DNA of 64,000 nucleotides from Dermanyssus gallinae. Its lineage: Eukaryota; Arthropoda; Arachnida; Mesostigmata; Dermanyssidae. Positions 1 to 12,099 of this stretch are shown here, in pieces. Location of the stretch: NCBI GenBank assembly GCA_003439945.1, contig QVRM01002433.1:414501-478500 (forward strand), written 5' to 3'. The notes below the pieces were generated by a model, which had not been told where the DNA came from, made no database searches, and saw only the letters and a list, made by a program, of their open reading frames with translations. A program made the position numbers and the translations under genes. Numbering within the stretch: the first letter of the stretch is position 1; every line of letters starts with the position of its first letter.

Positions 1-1968
1 ATGTATGCCACGGCTATGGGTGCTTGCAATCATGTACATATAAGACTGTAAAGTGCACTGTACCACACACCTTGTTATGCGATAACAAGTGCCTTTATAA
101 ATAGGTGTACTTATATGGTATACTGCACCGCATGCACGTTATATTCTATCTCGTATGTCGGACAAAGCAAAGCGGCTGTCTTGTTCCCAAAAATGATTCC
201 TCAATAACTTTACATATCTAAACAAGAACAGTTTGCTTCTCCATCGAGATGGGAGTTCCGTTACTGACCGTAAATCCAACAAGCCCTTTATTATGCGTAA
301 GCGCATTAACAGAGAACGTTGTATTGTAAAAAAAATTGTCTCTCTGATTTAGCGTATGAGCGTCATTGAGCGTATGAAAAGACTGATTTATAATATATGT
401 AATTATGATGTGCTCACCCCAATCTTAACCTTAATATAACGTCTTCATAACTTCTAGTTAGTACGCCGCTGCACAGGTGTGCTTGGGATCCTTTCAGATG
501 TATCTGGCTTTAAGGAACAGCGGAGAAAGTAATCGCCATTTTTTAAGAAATTATTATTTTCGAATTTTGACGATAGAGCAATGTTGCTGGTTTCAAAAGT
601 CGTACCGCGAGGTTGCCTGTGGTTTCGGACTGCAAGCCGTGGTCATGCTCTGTGAAAAGCATCCCTCGTTATGATTCTAGTTTCCATAGAAAATGCAATC
701 AATTCTTGTATGTTTTATCGTGGCGACGCACGTATTTACAAGGGCGTCTTTCTTTAAAACGTAAATGCATGGCCACTGCCAAGGAAGCTCGCCCGCTTCG
801 AGATCGAGCCTTGGATAAAGTGTCGGCGTCTGTTTTGGTATATGCCGACCTATTACACCGTAACCCTTTTTGATTAGTAAACGCTGGTTCATGACATTTA
901 CTTCGCGTGCTGTTCATGTAGTGCGACACGCTCTGAGACAATTGTATTTATGTGAAGATAACGACGTCTTCATGTTACGTTGTTTTTAGTGCGGTATGTC
1001 ACGCAGGGTAATCCAAGGCAACCTAGATCCCCATAAACAAATAGCTAAGGGATTAGGGAATCTTGCAGGGTTGCTGGGCTAACGTACATAAGTAGCTTAA
1101 ATGCATGTAATTGTTGTTGTTGCTGTTGTTGTTGTTGGTGACGCATGAGGGGCTGAGGAGTCGACAATAGTGCCGGTCCACGGATAAGCCTACCAATGGT
1201 AGACGGTTAGTTTGTCGTTGTCCGGCCTGTAACAATCTGTGTTTTGCAGGTCCACAGTTTTCTAAACCGTGGGGCTGGTAAGTTGACCTTTACATGCATT
1301 CCTGCAAAGGTATATACATAGTGTAAGCGTACGAAGCCGTACATGATTCCACCTGCGCCACCTTTTTTCCGAGATTTCCTATGTGTTTCTCTCTCGGTTG
1401 GACAACTCTGATCTCTAAGGCACATGTAGCAGGGTAGGGAACTACATGCTGTTCAGCGGGGTACACATCTGCAGCTACGTTTCAATCAGTCAGTTGGACA
1501 TTTGCTTTACTTCGCTGGTAGTGTGTAGTAGTAAACAAGCCATTTACCTTTCAAAAGCGCGCCGACGCGATGTTGTTATCGAGCTATGAAATGAGCGGAC
1601 GCTGACTAATGGTCAGACATTAGAGAATCTTGCGGTTAATGCAAAAGCATTCCACCTATGCAGAAAGCTCAGAAATGCTGAAAAGAACGAATTTCCGGTC
1701 GGCAACATTATCGCTGGTCCAGCGTCACTAACGCAAATGGAAGGCTGAGCCATGTGCGCAGAATTTGCGAACAGCTGACACTATTGAGCTGAGTCAAAGC
1801 TAGCTGTTGCAAATTCGGGATTGTCAAAAGCCCGTTGAAATGTTGGCTCTAGAGCTTATACATAATGAAAGAATTAGCGTAATGGTTTCTGTGTTTGCCG
1901 TATACATTTGTTTGGTGTAACAGGTAAACCTTGAATCGAGTAAACTTCATTTTTGGAGACGTACTTGT
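1..1968. other. AT-rich intergenic DNA, nothing recognised
   Basis: Only short open frames without family resemblance occur here. A short GTT-rich run lies near 1110-1137. I see no RNA gene, splice-bounded exon or transposon motif in this stretch. Confidence 0.5.
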
Positions 1969-1980
1969 AGCACTTTGATA

Positions 1981-2167
1981 ATAAAAAAAATCCTTTCAAG
2001 GCTGACTCTCAGCCAAGATTTAACGTCCATGGGACTGCTTTTCGCGTTGCTTCATAGACGGGCCCCCATAAATACAAATGTGCAACGGTGGGGCTCGAAC
2101 CCGCGCACCTATGTGTCTCCTCCGGTCGCGAGGCGCAGACGCATGCAACCACGCCACCGGGCTCGGC
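1981..2167 (-). mobile_element. tRNA-derived SINE, family A copy 1
   Basis: On the minus strand the element starts with a tRNA-like head that contains a B-box-like GGGTTCGAGCCCC (2092-2104 region) and ends in a T-rich tail at 1981-1990. It is bounded by a perfect 12-bp direct repeat, AGCACTTTGATA, at 1969-1980 and 2168-2179, which is the expected target-site duplication. The same body recurs at 9397-9580 and 31924-32101. Pol III-type SINEs are mobilised by a partner LINE; the partner here is unknown. Confidence 0.85.
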
Positions 2168-2302
2168 AGCACTTTGATATAAGGTAAAGCCCCAAAAATG
2201 AAGCCAATTTTTATATTTTTTTTTCTATATCAAACTAATGTCCCCCCTCAACACTGTTGAGAGAAGGCAGTGTTAGCGTGACTGTGAGACGTAACGCGAG
2301 AC

Positions 2303-2643
2303 CAATGATGGCCGGACCACTGTCTTCTCTAGCAAAACAAGCTTATACGTATCTATGTATGTAGATTGCAAATGACTGCTGAAGGATAGACGCAGTGGGC
2401 AGGCATGCTATGTTATGTCGACTTTCGTTAGGCCTTCGTACAATGGCACCCCATATTCAGTAATGCAAAAGATGCAATGATGGCCGGACCATTTTCTTCA
2501 CTCGAAACAACCTTATTATGCATATCTAGATTGCAAATGACCGCTGAAGAATGGAGGCAGTGAGCAGGCATGCCCTGTTCCGTCGAGCTTTGTTGGACCC
2601 TAGTACAATGGCACCCCGCATATAGTAATGCAGATAGTTTAGG
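2303..2643. repeat. Two-copy tandem repeat, period about 172 bp
   Basis: A unit beginning CAATGATGGCCGGACCA at 2303 recurs at 2475. Within each copy the same order of motifs follows: a stretch with GATTGCAAATGAC, then GCAGTG..GCAGGCATG, then a CAATGGCACCCC block. The copies differ at many positions and by small indels, so the duplication is not recent. No coding potential is visible. Confidence 0.8.
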
Positions 2644-2645
2644 TC

Positions 2646-4300
2646 TAAACGGCTAGGCGTCTACGAGTGTGTGTTGACCCAAAACATGCTCATATGCTCC
2701 GCCGGCCGGTCTTGCACTAAACAGCGGTGCTATGAGCAAGTGCGTCTCTCTGCTAGAACACGTGCATCATCAAATCATTTGACACAGAATATTCGCGTTT
2801 GTACTACAATTTGCAGAACCAACAAACAAACTTCCTGTGCCACTGTTTGACCTCCTTGGTGAAAAAGTATGGTGCTATCTCGTCACCCTCACTAGGTACC
2901 ACACTTAAGACTACGCATATGAGAATTTTCCCACTATAGGGGCATTGTCTGGTTCGTGGACAAACCAACGATCATTTCGCCGGTTGATTTTTGTGTGATG
3001 AATATCTACTTGCCACAGAAGAATCGAACACGAATCGAACACGACATGCTGCTTTATGATCGAGGAAACTCAGGAGCAAGCACCCGACATTAGACAAGCC
3101 TGTTCGCTTAGTTATCGGTCTCAGAGAGATTCTGTCTGACGCTTGTACTATAGGACTGATGCCATAGGCCACCGTGAACAATTTGGCTACTGCGTCGCAA
3201 TGAAAAATTAGTTTTAGAACTTAAAGCGGGCATCAAAGTGTGAGGATCGTCGAAGATGTACTTTTGCAGTACCTTACCTAGTTCTGGCGTCCTCACACAG
3301 CGTACTCGATTGGGGAGCTTTTGCTCTCTTGCGTAGAATCCCTGTTCTGCTACTTCTGCAGCCGCGCACTTGGCCGCATTTTGTAAATTCTAGGGGACAA
3401 ATGTTTTTTATCAAAAGGTTAATATTGAATGTCGGAATTATTGATATAATGGAGCATAACAAACCGATGACAAAATCACTCTACATGTGCTTGTATTTTA
3501 AATTAAAAAAAAACAATTAATTAACATCAACCCACATATAGCACTAAACGTACAAGGGCGTATACTTATTTATTTACTGATTTTAGAGATTTTAACCTCT
3601 TTTAGTATTTAGTGGTCCGTTTAGACGAATGTTCCTCTGTTATGCATAGTATAAACATAATCGCGTCGTTTTTCTAAAAAGTTTCAAACTCACTTACCAA
3701 CACATTTAGTTGCCTGTTAACATTGAACATGAGTGCATTTTTGAGGTTGCTGAAAGATCATCTTTTGGAACGCGTAGTCTATGAAAAGTGCTCTTATTTC
3801 TAGGTAGTTAGCAGTTCTGCTCATGACAATTAGCGGGTAACTCTATGAGTTCTCCAACGGATTGGCAAAATCGATTAGTAACGTATTCGGCAACGCATGC
3901 ACACCATAAGCCGCTTATCACCCTATCCTTGGTCTGGTTTTCTGGCATTGCGTCGCACGTGAAGTCGTCCAGCTTCGGTGGTGCTGCTGCTGCGACAGAG
4001 AATGCCATACATCCGGATGCCGCAACGGTACTTGCGTTTGTACCCTAAGTAACGACACCGTCATTTTAGTCACCGCTAGAATGGTCCAGCGACATGTCGA
4101 ATATGCCCGCTGCCATGTCAAAGTGCCCGTTCGCGCAGGCCGAAGCAGAGTTCCGCATGTTCAACAGCTGGCTACGCGACACTGACCGTTATCGATCTGG
4201 TTTGTGAAAACCACTCTTTCATGAATGGAGTTTGACGATACCACGCTGCTCTATCTGGCGCTGTCCTTCGCTCCCCCGACTCATCGTTATCACCCTCGTC
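2646..4300. other. Intergenic DNA, nothing recognised
   Basis: Short overlapping frames on both strands near 3808-4121 show no family resemblance. The stretch ends in a (TA)n run at about 4302-4333 that abuts the retrotransposon fragment. Confidence 0.45.
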
Positions 4301-4301
4301 T

Positions 4302-4333
<32 letters not shown>

Positions 4334-4335
<2 letters not shown>

Positions 4336-5057
4336 CTCGCCTTCGAGCTGTTGCTGCTAAAGGATCTGGAGCCTGGCTTCATGCACTTCCAAGTGCCCCA
4401 CTGGGCACCCTCCTGGACGACGAAACAACCCGAATCGGGGTGGGTCTTCGTCTCGGATGTGACCTAGTCTCCCCTCATCAGTGTAAATGTGGCCACCCCG
4501 TAGACGAATTAGCCCATCACGGGTTATCGTGCATCATGAGTGCGGGACGGCGGGCCAGGCATGCCGGTATTAACGACACCTTCGGCCGAGCGCTTCGGTC
4601 AAGTGGTTTCCCTTGCATTCTAGAGCCTCAGGGCCTCTCCGTCGACGATGGCAAGCGCCCGGATGGGATGACTCTTACTCCCTTCAGTAGGGGCAGGATG
4701 CTTGTCTGGGATGCCACTGTCACCGACTCATTAGCACCTTCAATGGTCGGTGGCGGGGCGATCTCGGCAGGCCACGCCGGTAATCTAGCCGAAACGAGAA
4801 AGCTCGCAAAGTACGCATCAATAGGTTATCCACATGAGTTTCAACCGCTGGCCTTCGAGACTCTGGGCGGCCCGGGAAGCCTCACTCGCAAACTTCTCCA
4901 CAGAGTCGGCACGCAGCTGAACCTCGCAACCGGAGACAAGAGATCTGCGGCTTTCTTGAGACAGCGCCTCGACCTCGAAGTCCAACGCGGGAACGCGGCG
5001 TCCGTCCGCGGCACGCTGCTGAAGTGGTCCCACCCCACTCTATATGAGATAGAGTAA
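4334..5057 (+). pseudogene. C-terminal part of a restriction-like-endonuclease LINE (copy 1)
   Basis: The frame reads from the edge of the (TA)n run (GAWLHALP, GTLLDDETTRIGVGLRLG) into a zinc-binding CKCG..VDE..HHGLSC (CCHC-type spacing), then RHAGIND, then RPDG and VWDATVTDS. The last two fit the active-site region of the restriction-like endonuclease found at the C-terminus of R2-superfamily non-LTR retrotransposons. The reverse transcriptase is missing, so this is a 5'-truncated copy. The stop codon is at 5055-5057 and this part has no internal stop. The same family recurs at 5222, 19.4-20.5 kb, 36.8, 37.9 and 47.7 kb. The exact clade name is uncertain. Confidence 0.85.
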
Positions 5058-5101
5058 CATTCCCAGTGCACACGTTCTCGGAAGACAATTGTCGCTCCAT
5101 T

Positions 5102-5103
<2 letters not shown>

Positions 5104-5195
<92 letters not shown>

Positions 5196-5213
5196 TAAAC
5201 ATATATATATTTA
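5104..5213. repeat. (TA)n array
   Basis: Nearly pure TA dinucleotides with a few interruptions. The array separates two 3' ends of the same LINE family. Open frames encoding IYIYIY runs on both strands are products of the repeat. Confidence 0.95.
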
Positions 5214-5221
5214 ATTTTTTT

Positions 5222-5399
5222 GACCAGACAGCTGCTCCGCAAAGTCGGCACTTTGTTAGATCAGTCAACCGGTGATAACAGATCGTCGTCCTTTTTTAAA
5301 CAACGTCTGAATCTCGACATACAACGTGGAAACGCGGCCTCCGTTCGGGCCACATTTCTGAAGTGGTCTCGGCCTAGCCTAGACGAGGCGGACACGTGA
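5222..5399 (+). pseudogene. Second 3' end of the same LINE family (copy 2)
   Basis: In the correct frame this encodes [25 protein letters not shown] and [16 protein letters not shown], then a TGA stop at 5397-5399. It parallels [25 protein letters not shown] and [16 protein letters not shown] at the end of copy 1. Only about 58 codons remain. An AATAAA hexamer follows near 5488. The differences from copy 1 are spread along the stretch, so it is a separate, divergent insertion and not a fresh local duplication. Confidence 0.8.
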
Positions 5400-7432
5400 T
5401 AGTCACAATACATACACCCGCTAGACACACTGGCTTAGCTAATCTCTTGTAATATGTGTCCCACAAACATAATGTAATATACGAAAAATAAATATGACTT
5501 CATGTGTATATACATGTATACATGCATATACTTGCCTGTCTTTCTTTGCCCGTGTTTTCTTCACTCTCAAAGCAGCTCACTCATCGTTATCGGCCTAGAG
5601 GGATAAAGCAAGCAATGGAGCTGGACTGAGGACGAAGACCAGCGGCCAGCGTGCAGCAAACCTCGTTCCCTTCACACGTGCGCTTCATCGTGTGAAGCAC
5701 ACTTAGCTGCTTGGTCCCTGAGCTGTGGGGCAGGCTTGCCTTCAGACGCCGGATGATGATGAGGATAAGGATGCCTCGAACGAACCTATTATGGCGTCCC
5801 GCCAGCATTGCTAACAATGGCTACTGAATGATAGGGCACCGAAGAAGAAGATTCGTCATTTCGAAAGTGCTGCTATTTTTAGCCAGCCCGTGCAAATGTC
5901 ACGCCCGCTCCAGCTGCCCTGTTTTTGTTTTTGCTTGTTTTCTTCTGTTTCTTGTACTCGTTGGGGCTCGCTGTCTTGGACCCCTACCGCGCACAGGCGA
6001 AAGGCCACCGACAGGCAAAAGGCCGTACAGAAGGCTACAGGCGGAAGCCCCCCCCCCCAGATAATTGTTGCTATCTAGACTAACCAGCGTCTTAGTCATG
6101 ACGGAAGCTCTCGTAGCAGTAGTAGCAGGGTTCTACAATGGCAACAATAAATAGCAGACGCCATCATACCGATAAGACGGTACACGAGAGATGCAAATGG
6201 ATTACGCGCCACTTGCGAACGCATATATATATATATATATATTTATGGGCACGGTTGGTTTCATCGCCCCTTCATGTCTGCCGCGTGCCGATTTAGTCAT
6301 TCACTCAGACATGCATCGACCGAGAGAGAGAGAGAGATAAGCGATTAGATGGTGGCAAATTTGTGCAGCTAGCGAATGGCAACCTACTATTGCTTGTTGC
6401 TGCGTGACGCCAATGTCTTGCTAACGAGGATAGGCTGTTTGCTTGGAGATCACTGTTTTAGCTGATCGATGGGTGCAGGGTGTGGAATCCCAGATGTATT
6501 CTCTGCTAAGCACATCATAGGAAACTATCAAGTGAGTGGCGCTAGACCGCGCACTATGTCGCGGCGTGGCACTTAGACAGTCGCACTCATGTAAAAGGTG
6601 CCTTTCATCATCAACAGTAGACCAGCGTAGGTTTAAACTTGGCTGTTGTTAGCTACGTTATTTGTCGTTGGATCTACTAGATAGACCTTGACCTGCTACT
6701 ACATGTCTCTGCCGGGGAATGCCCTATAAGACTAGTACGGCAACGTTAGAGTCTGGCTTAGAGCCTGGCTTTAGTCGCTGTCCAGCCGAACACTAAAAAC
6801 TAGTGGGTTTGAAATTCACGCCAAAAACTTTAGAAAGGTGAGACAGGGATTAAGGTCGGCTGGTTTCAGCGGGAAAATCTTCATAGGGTCGTAGAAACAC
6901 AAGCGACAGATACAACGCAATTCGAAATGGTGACTTGGAACAAACGTAACTCGCATAACTACCTTAAGCTTTAAGAGCAAATTTACTCGATTACGAAGAC
7001 GGCATATGTGCATAATCGCGACGACGATGACGGGCATCAGCATTTGTGTGTTGAATGCGCTTCGTTGAAAATGCTCTACCGCTTATTGAGCAGACCAGAA
7101 GTTGGCAGAGAGTTAAGTTAGCAGAGATTAAGTTCGCTAAGGACTTTTGTTAAACTTGAGTGTGGGGCCGCTAGATATAGACGTTACCAACAAGTGTAAT
7201 TTCACTGCCTTCGTTAATCCAGCCAGTATACTGACGTTAACGTATATAAAATCAACTAAATTACTGAATTAACTCATTCCATACGCGTCTGAATGCATGG
7301 AATAGCTCCTGGTGAACTCAAGTTGTTTTGCCGTTTAACGCAATATGATCTTGTGATCTATTCGTTTTCGCCGTTGATGACGTTAAACACTATTTCAAAG
7401 CATTACCCGCAGGAAGCTTTCCTATCGACCAC
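5400..7432. other. Intergenic DNA with short microsatellites
   Basis: Contains short runs of C (about 6050-6058), TA (about 6222-6242) and GA (about 6322-6336). Overlapping frames at 5828-6099 are open on both strands but resemble nothing I know. Confidence 0.45.
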
Positions 7433-8313
7433 TTGTTCCTCTCTGAGTCATTCAAGCTGTTTTTGAGAGATCCTATAATGATGATAATAATCCTGATATG
7501 TGAGGTGCTCTATTGCATGCTCCATCTTAGAGAAAAAATCCATATGTGGCGCTTATATGGAGTTTTCTTGTACAAAACAGGCTGCTCGATTTTGCTCAAC
7601 ACGGCTTTATTGCTCATCGATCAACGTGTTCGCAACATATCAAGATGTCCAAGTATTCGGCTATGTTCAATGAAATTCATGATTCTCGTTTCATTGCGCA
7701 TATTTTGACCATAAAAGCACTTTGTCGATTATATTTCGCTACCTAGCATGTTAGAGAGTATTGGCATACTTTTGCCACGGTGAACTGGTTTCGCTCTTAT
7801 CTACGGAACTGGTATCTTACGTGAGGGTAGACTGTGATCCGAGTTACCCGTTCCCTACCCTATCGGGGCTACCCCAAGCTGACTGTGCATCTCCTTTGTT
7901 AAATGTACTGTTTGCACTTTATATTGGTCTATATGAACCATCTGATGCGAAATACCTTGAGTACACGAATAATCTCAAATTGTACTGCAAATAAAAAAAA
8001 AAACTAGGTTGTCACACAAAACGTCTACAAGCTATGAATAGTGTTGAGCGCTGGTTTGCGGGAAACTGCAGGATGCTGTTATCTACGCAGAAATCTATGC
8101 GTTGTCTAAAGCATAGACATTTAGATTATGATTATGTAATTGATGGTGTCACGCTGTTTACATGAATTGTAACTCGGGACCTTGGTGTTCAAGTCTTCCT
8201 GCTGCGCTCGATTTCGTCGTTATGTAACACAATTAGTCAAATATTCTCTAGTCCTAAATAACACATTATTTAGTTTGTTGTAGTTGTATATTATTATTTG
8301 TTTGTAAAAAAAG

Positions 8314-8355
<42 letters not shown>

Positions 8356-9033
8356 TGTAGTTCCTAAGCTACTATACTACTTTTCAGTGTGAGAACCGTG
8401 TTTCATGAGATATACAAACTAACTTGAAAACGTGCAGTCGCATTTTATAAGAATGCTTCTACCTTCAGTGGAATCACTTTATCTACCGTTTTGTGCACAT
8501 AATACAATACACATTTTGGTTTATTCACGGAACTTTCTGACACTATTTTCACAATGTTGATGCTCTCGTAATAATATTAAGTAAAACAAGTTTCTCACAC
8601 AAAACGACAAAATGGAAGCGTTTTATATTATATGCACTTGAAGGCATTTTATATGCCAGTAGATTTTAAACTTAGTGTTGTGCTTTTGGAAAGCATGTAC
8701 CTAGAATCTGTTCAGCGGCAGTCACTAGGCTTTTTGTCGCACAGACTCAACGTGGTTCAAAATAAATTTGTCTGTCCGTATCCACTCTCGGCATCTATGC
8801 ATTAAATGTCGCGCCGGAATAAGACTCACTGATCATGACACAAGTCGGGCGCTTAAGTTGCGGATAACGTCCACCAAACTGTTCCGTAGAATATACAATT
8901 GAAATTTTTCATTAATAATTGGAAGCATGACAACTCACAATGCAATATGTTTTATGTACACATGAGATAACGCATTTTTTATTGTAATGACGTGCTTTTG
9001 ATTGTAATGACGTGCTTTTGATTGTAATGACGT
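7433..9033 (+). mobile_element. Decayed jockey/CR1-like LINE relic
   Basis: Degenerate reverse transcriptase landmarks appear in order: a QHGF..RST block (in the frame at 7546), SGLPQ...PLLNVLF (7858 onward) in place of the usual SGVPQGS..GPLLF box, and LEYTNNLKLY in place of the LxYADDLKLY box near 7960. Farther down, LNVVQNKF near 8750 fits the usual C-terminal region. Stops and frameshifts are frequent. The element ends in direct repeats of a 20-bp unit, ATTGTAATGACGTGCTTTTG, at 8981-9033, a 3' end style known for CR1/L2-like LINEs. The 5' limit is approximate. Confidence 0.65.
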
Positions 9034-9396
9034 CACGTTTTCGCAATATTTGCACATGCGTTTTTCTTGACGTCGTGATATTCGTTTTTCAAACAAATAT
9101 AGAGATGATAACTTTGCAATACTCTTTGTGTCTATTTCTTTGTGCCGTCTAATTTCCTGGATTTTCGGTATAATTTCAAGGCGAGTGTGAGAAATGCGAT
9201 TTTGTGTAGTGCAAAGTATTCGACTAAGGCTCGTTCCCGGGCGAGTTCAAGTTTCGAGGTATCTGCTGAACGAGGCTCACGGTCACCAAAAGAGAGCTAT
9301 GCGAATTGGCTTACAAGCTCGCTCAAAGCGTGTTTCAGCAGTCTTTAACCAGTGATCTGTGACAGCGTACAAACCGGCCCGACTTAGAAAATAAGC

Positions 9397-9580
9397 CTCA
9401 AATACTTTCTGGGCTGACTCTCAGCCAAGATTTAACGCCCATGGGCTGCTGCTTTTCGCATTGCTTCATAGACGAACTCCCACAAATACAAAAGTGCAAC
9501 CGTGGAGCTCGAACTCGCGAAACTATATGTCTCCTCCAGTCGCGAGGTGCAGACGAATACGCCACGGCACCGGTCTCGAC
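9397..9580 (-). mobile_element. tRNA-derived SINE, family A copy 2
   Basis: Same body as the element at 1981, again in minus orientation, but more diverged in the tRNA-like head. The flanking perfect 12-bp direct repeat TAGAAAATAAGC (9385-9396 and 9581-9592) is its target-site duplication. Confidence 0.85.
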
Positions 9581-9592
9581 TAGAAAATAAGC

Positions 9593-11739
9593 TTAGGACG
9601 TTTGTTTTTTAGAGCCGTAGCTGATTGTAAAGCCGTTTGCGTGACACCAGTGTGTCCAACCTCTTTCGGACAGAATTGAACGTGGTTGCGTGATTTGGCC
9701 AGAACCACTAAGACATCAGTGGAAGTACGTGTGGTGGATTCAAGTCTCCAACAACTTCTGCCAACTCAACGCTACCTGAGACTGAATAGAATTATGGCCT
9801 TGCCGAATCTTTTTGGGCAACGCCAATATTTTGCCAATAATCTAACCACTACAACGTATTTTAAGAATTTATGTACGATATTCGATACTAGTGAGTGCTG
9901 TACCGGCGTAGTTTTTCGGATCCCTTGCTGCTCCCTTTTGCTTGTATATTGACTGCAATAAATTTTGTTTCTATTCGCTCTCAAATTCGCCATAACGCAC
10001 ACAAGCATTATATAGATCCGGGGCATGGCAAACAAAGTAAATCACTGTTTTTCTATAGGTATTCGTTTACTATTTGGTTTGGGCCTGCGGAATTCCTGTT
10101 TTGTTTGATCATATTCACTTGTTTTACTTTTAAGTTTGTGTAAAAAAACTGAAGTCGTCGGTGTAGTCTTATTCAGGCAATGTTAAACTTCCTAGAATGT
10201 AAGTGAAATCCTACACGTCGAGCTCTTTGCTCATCTTCATAACGACACTTCAATTTATGTTTCAATTTATAAGGCACACGTTTGATTTCCCCGAGATGTT
10301 TAAGTCCTGTCGGGCCTCAGTCGGTGTGCCCGCAAATAGCGTATTTCATCACCGTACATCAAGGATGGAACCATTGCTGTTTGGTTATTTTTAGGAATAC
10401 CTTTATAATTAAACCTTCTTTAGTGTACAGATTCGTAAATCTGTACACTAATGTGTGGCGAAACAAAACATCCATAAATCTACACAGTTTTTAAAGCAAT
10501 GAACATCTTTATCGAGTAATCTAATTAGACAATCAAACCAAACAGACTAAAACAGATTTTTCTTGCAGTGCATAGAGCGACACTGCGGTAAAGACCTACC
10601 AGGGCGTCTGGTACTGATAGCGGTTAGCGTTTTTTTAAGACGCGTGTCCAGGACAGTCTGTTTCTCCTACTTGAGCGCTTCCGACCGCTGTGAATATTTC
10701 GGCGTAGGTGGTCGGTATTCTAAACTTTCCCATTTCCTTATAAATGATTCGTATGCATACTCAGTAATGAGTGCAATAAATATCATGATGAAATAGGCTA
10801 TCCGTAGGCAGGCGTTGTAAGAAGGTGAAACTGACTATCGGTAAAGAAAAGTAAAACTGTCTATAAACAGCGTTATATCTCAGAAAAAGTCTGCTGCTGT
10901 ACGAAGGTACGCCTGCTTGACCCTGTGTAGTTTATTTTATGACGCCTAGGTCAGATAGAGCCAGACCATATGGATGCCGAGCGAAACTTTGGAGGGGACT
11001 TCGAGCATTTTTCGAAAACCTGATACTGAAATATTAAATTAAGGTTCGTTACCTGTATTGTTTGAAATGCATCACCAAATTCGTCGTTACGTATTGTCGG
11101 GTATTTCTGTAGCGTTTTTAGTTAGAGCGCTAGCTGTTGTTTGTTGGAACATTTGCTTGGGCTAGGCTGGGCAAAAATTCTGTTTTTCTGAGTGCGAGAT
11201 TGAGTGCGGCGGAGTAAATCACAGCGCTCAAAAAACCACGTTGTGTTTTCTCACTTCGGGACAACAATTACATCCGCTATTACAATTGACTTTAGGTCAT
11301 ATATTGCACTGATAATAGCAACGATATATGCACGCTGCGTTAGAATGTCGGAGCTTGTCCATGACACAATGAAAACAAATTTTGTTTAAGGCCAAATGCA
11401 TGGCTGATTAGTTGTGCGCAATTCTAAAATTCATTTGATTTAATCGGGTGTAATGCGTACGTATTAGCGTAACGCTTTTTGAAACTAAACTTAGCTTTTA
11501 AACAGGAACAGAACGATGAAACGATACGTCCTGCTATCAGCCCAATGACATAGTAAACTAGGTAGTGCTCACACAGGTAACCTAAACTTAGCTACGACCA
11601 ACGTTATAGAGCTCGGCAATTTTATCTATTTGTTTATACATAAATAACTTGTAAACATACGCTTATCTTAGTGTGATATTTCATTTACAATTGTGAGGCA
11701 TTTTATGTATAAACCACTATATCGGCGACCTTATATCCA
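9593..11739. other. Intergenic DNA, no gene recognised
   Basis: AT-rich with several unconvincing frames of 60-90 codons. A perfect 13-bp hairpin is listed separately. Confidence 0.45.
10421..10450. repeat. Perfect 13-bp inverted repeat
   Basis: TAGTGTACAGATT is followed by a 4-nt loop (CGTA) and its exact reverse complement. No run of T follows and no gene is adjacent, so I assign no function. Confidence 0.85.
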
Positions 11740-12085
11740 AAACTATTATATCGTGCGCAGAGCCTGCCAACAGTATGCACCAGCCTATCGACTGGCTAGG
11801 CATCGCTGAGCTTGTTCGGAGGCACCTCATAGAAGCTGGAATTAGCTTAATAAAATAGTCAGCATGTCGCCCTAACCTTAATTTTATCGAACCCCGTATG
11901 GAACGAGCTAAAACGACGATTAGAGCCAGAACCCCGACTTCAGCACGCCTCCGGGGCTCACGGATGCTATACGCGAAGAGTAAAATAACATCCCACAGCA
12001 ACTCACTGAGGAGTGCATCAGATCTATGTCAAATCGCATGGCCGTCAGTATTAGGGCACGTGGAGATAGCACATGATTAACTTGA
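11740..12085 (+). pseudogene. Decayed Tc1-like transposase, C-terminal part
   Basis: Translation in shifting + frames gives PNLNFIEPRMERAK (compare the PDLNPIEHVWD..K block that carries the catalytic Glu), then IRARTPT, then in another frame AIREE, NNIPQQL, EECIRSMSNRM and IRARGD. These fit, in order, the C-terminal third of Tc1-family DDE transposases. Stops and at least two frameshifts make it non-functional. No terminal inverted repeats were recognised around it. Confidence 0.75.
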
Positions 12086-12099
12086 TATGATTTCTCAGT

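Noticed and set aside
4841..5275. Open frames of 69-136 codons on both strands across the TA array
   Set aside because: Length comes from IYIYIY coding by (TA)n; the flanking parts are antisense to the LINE fragment.
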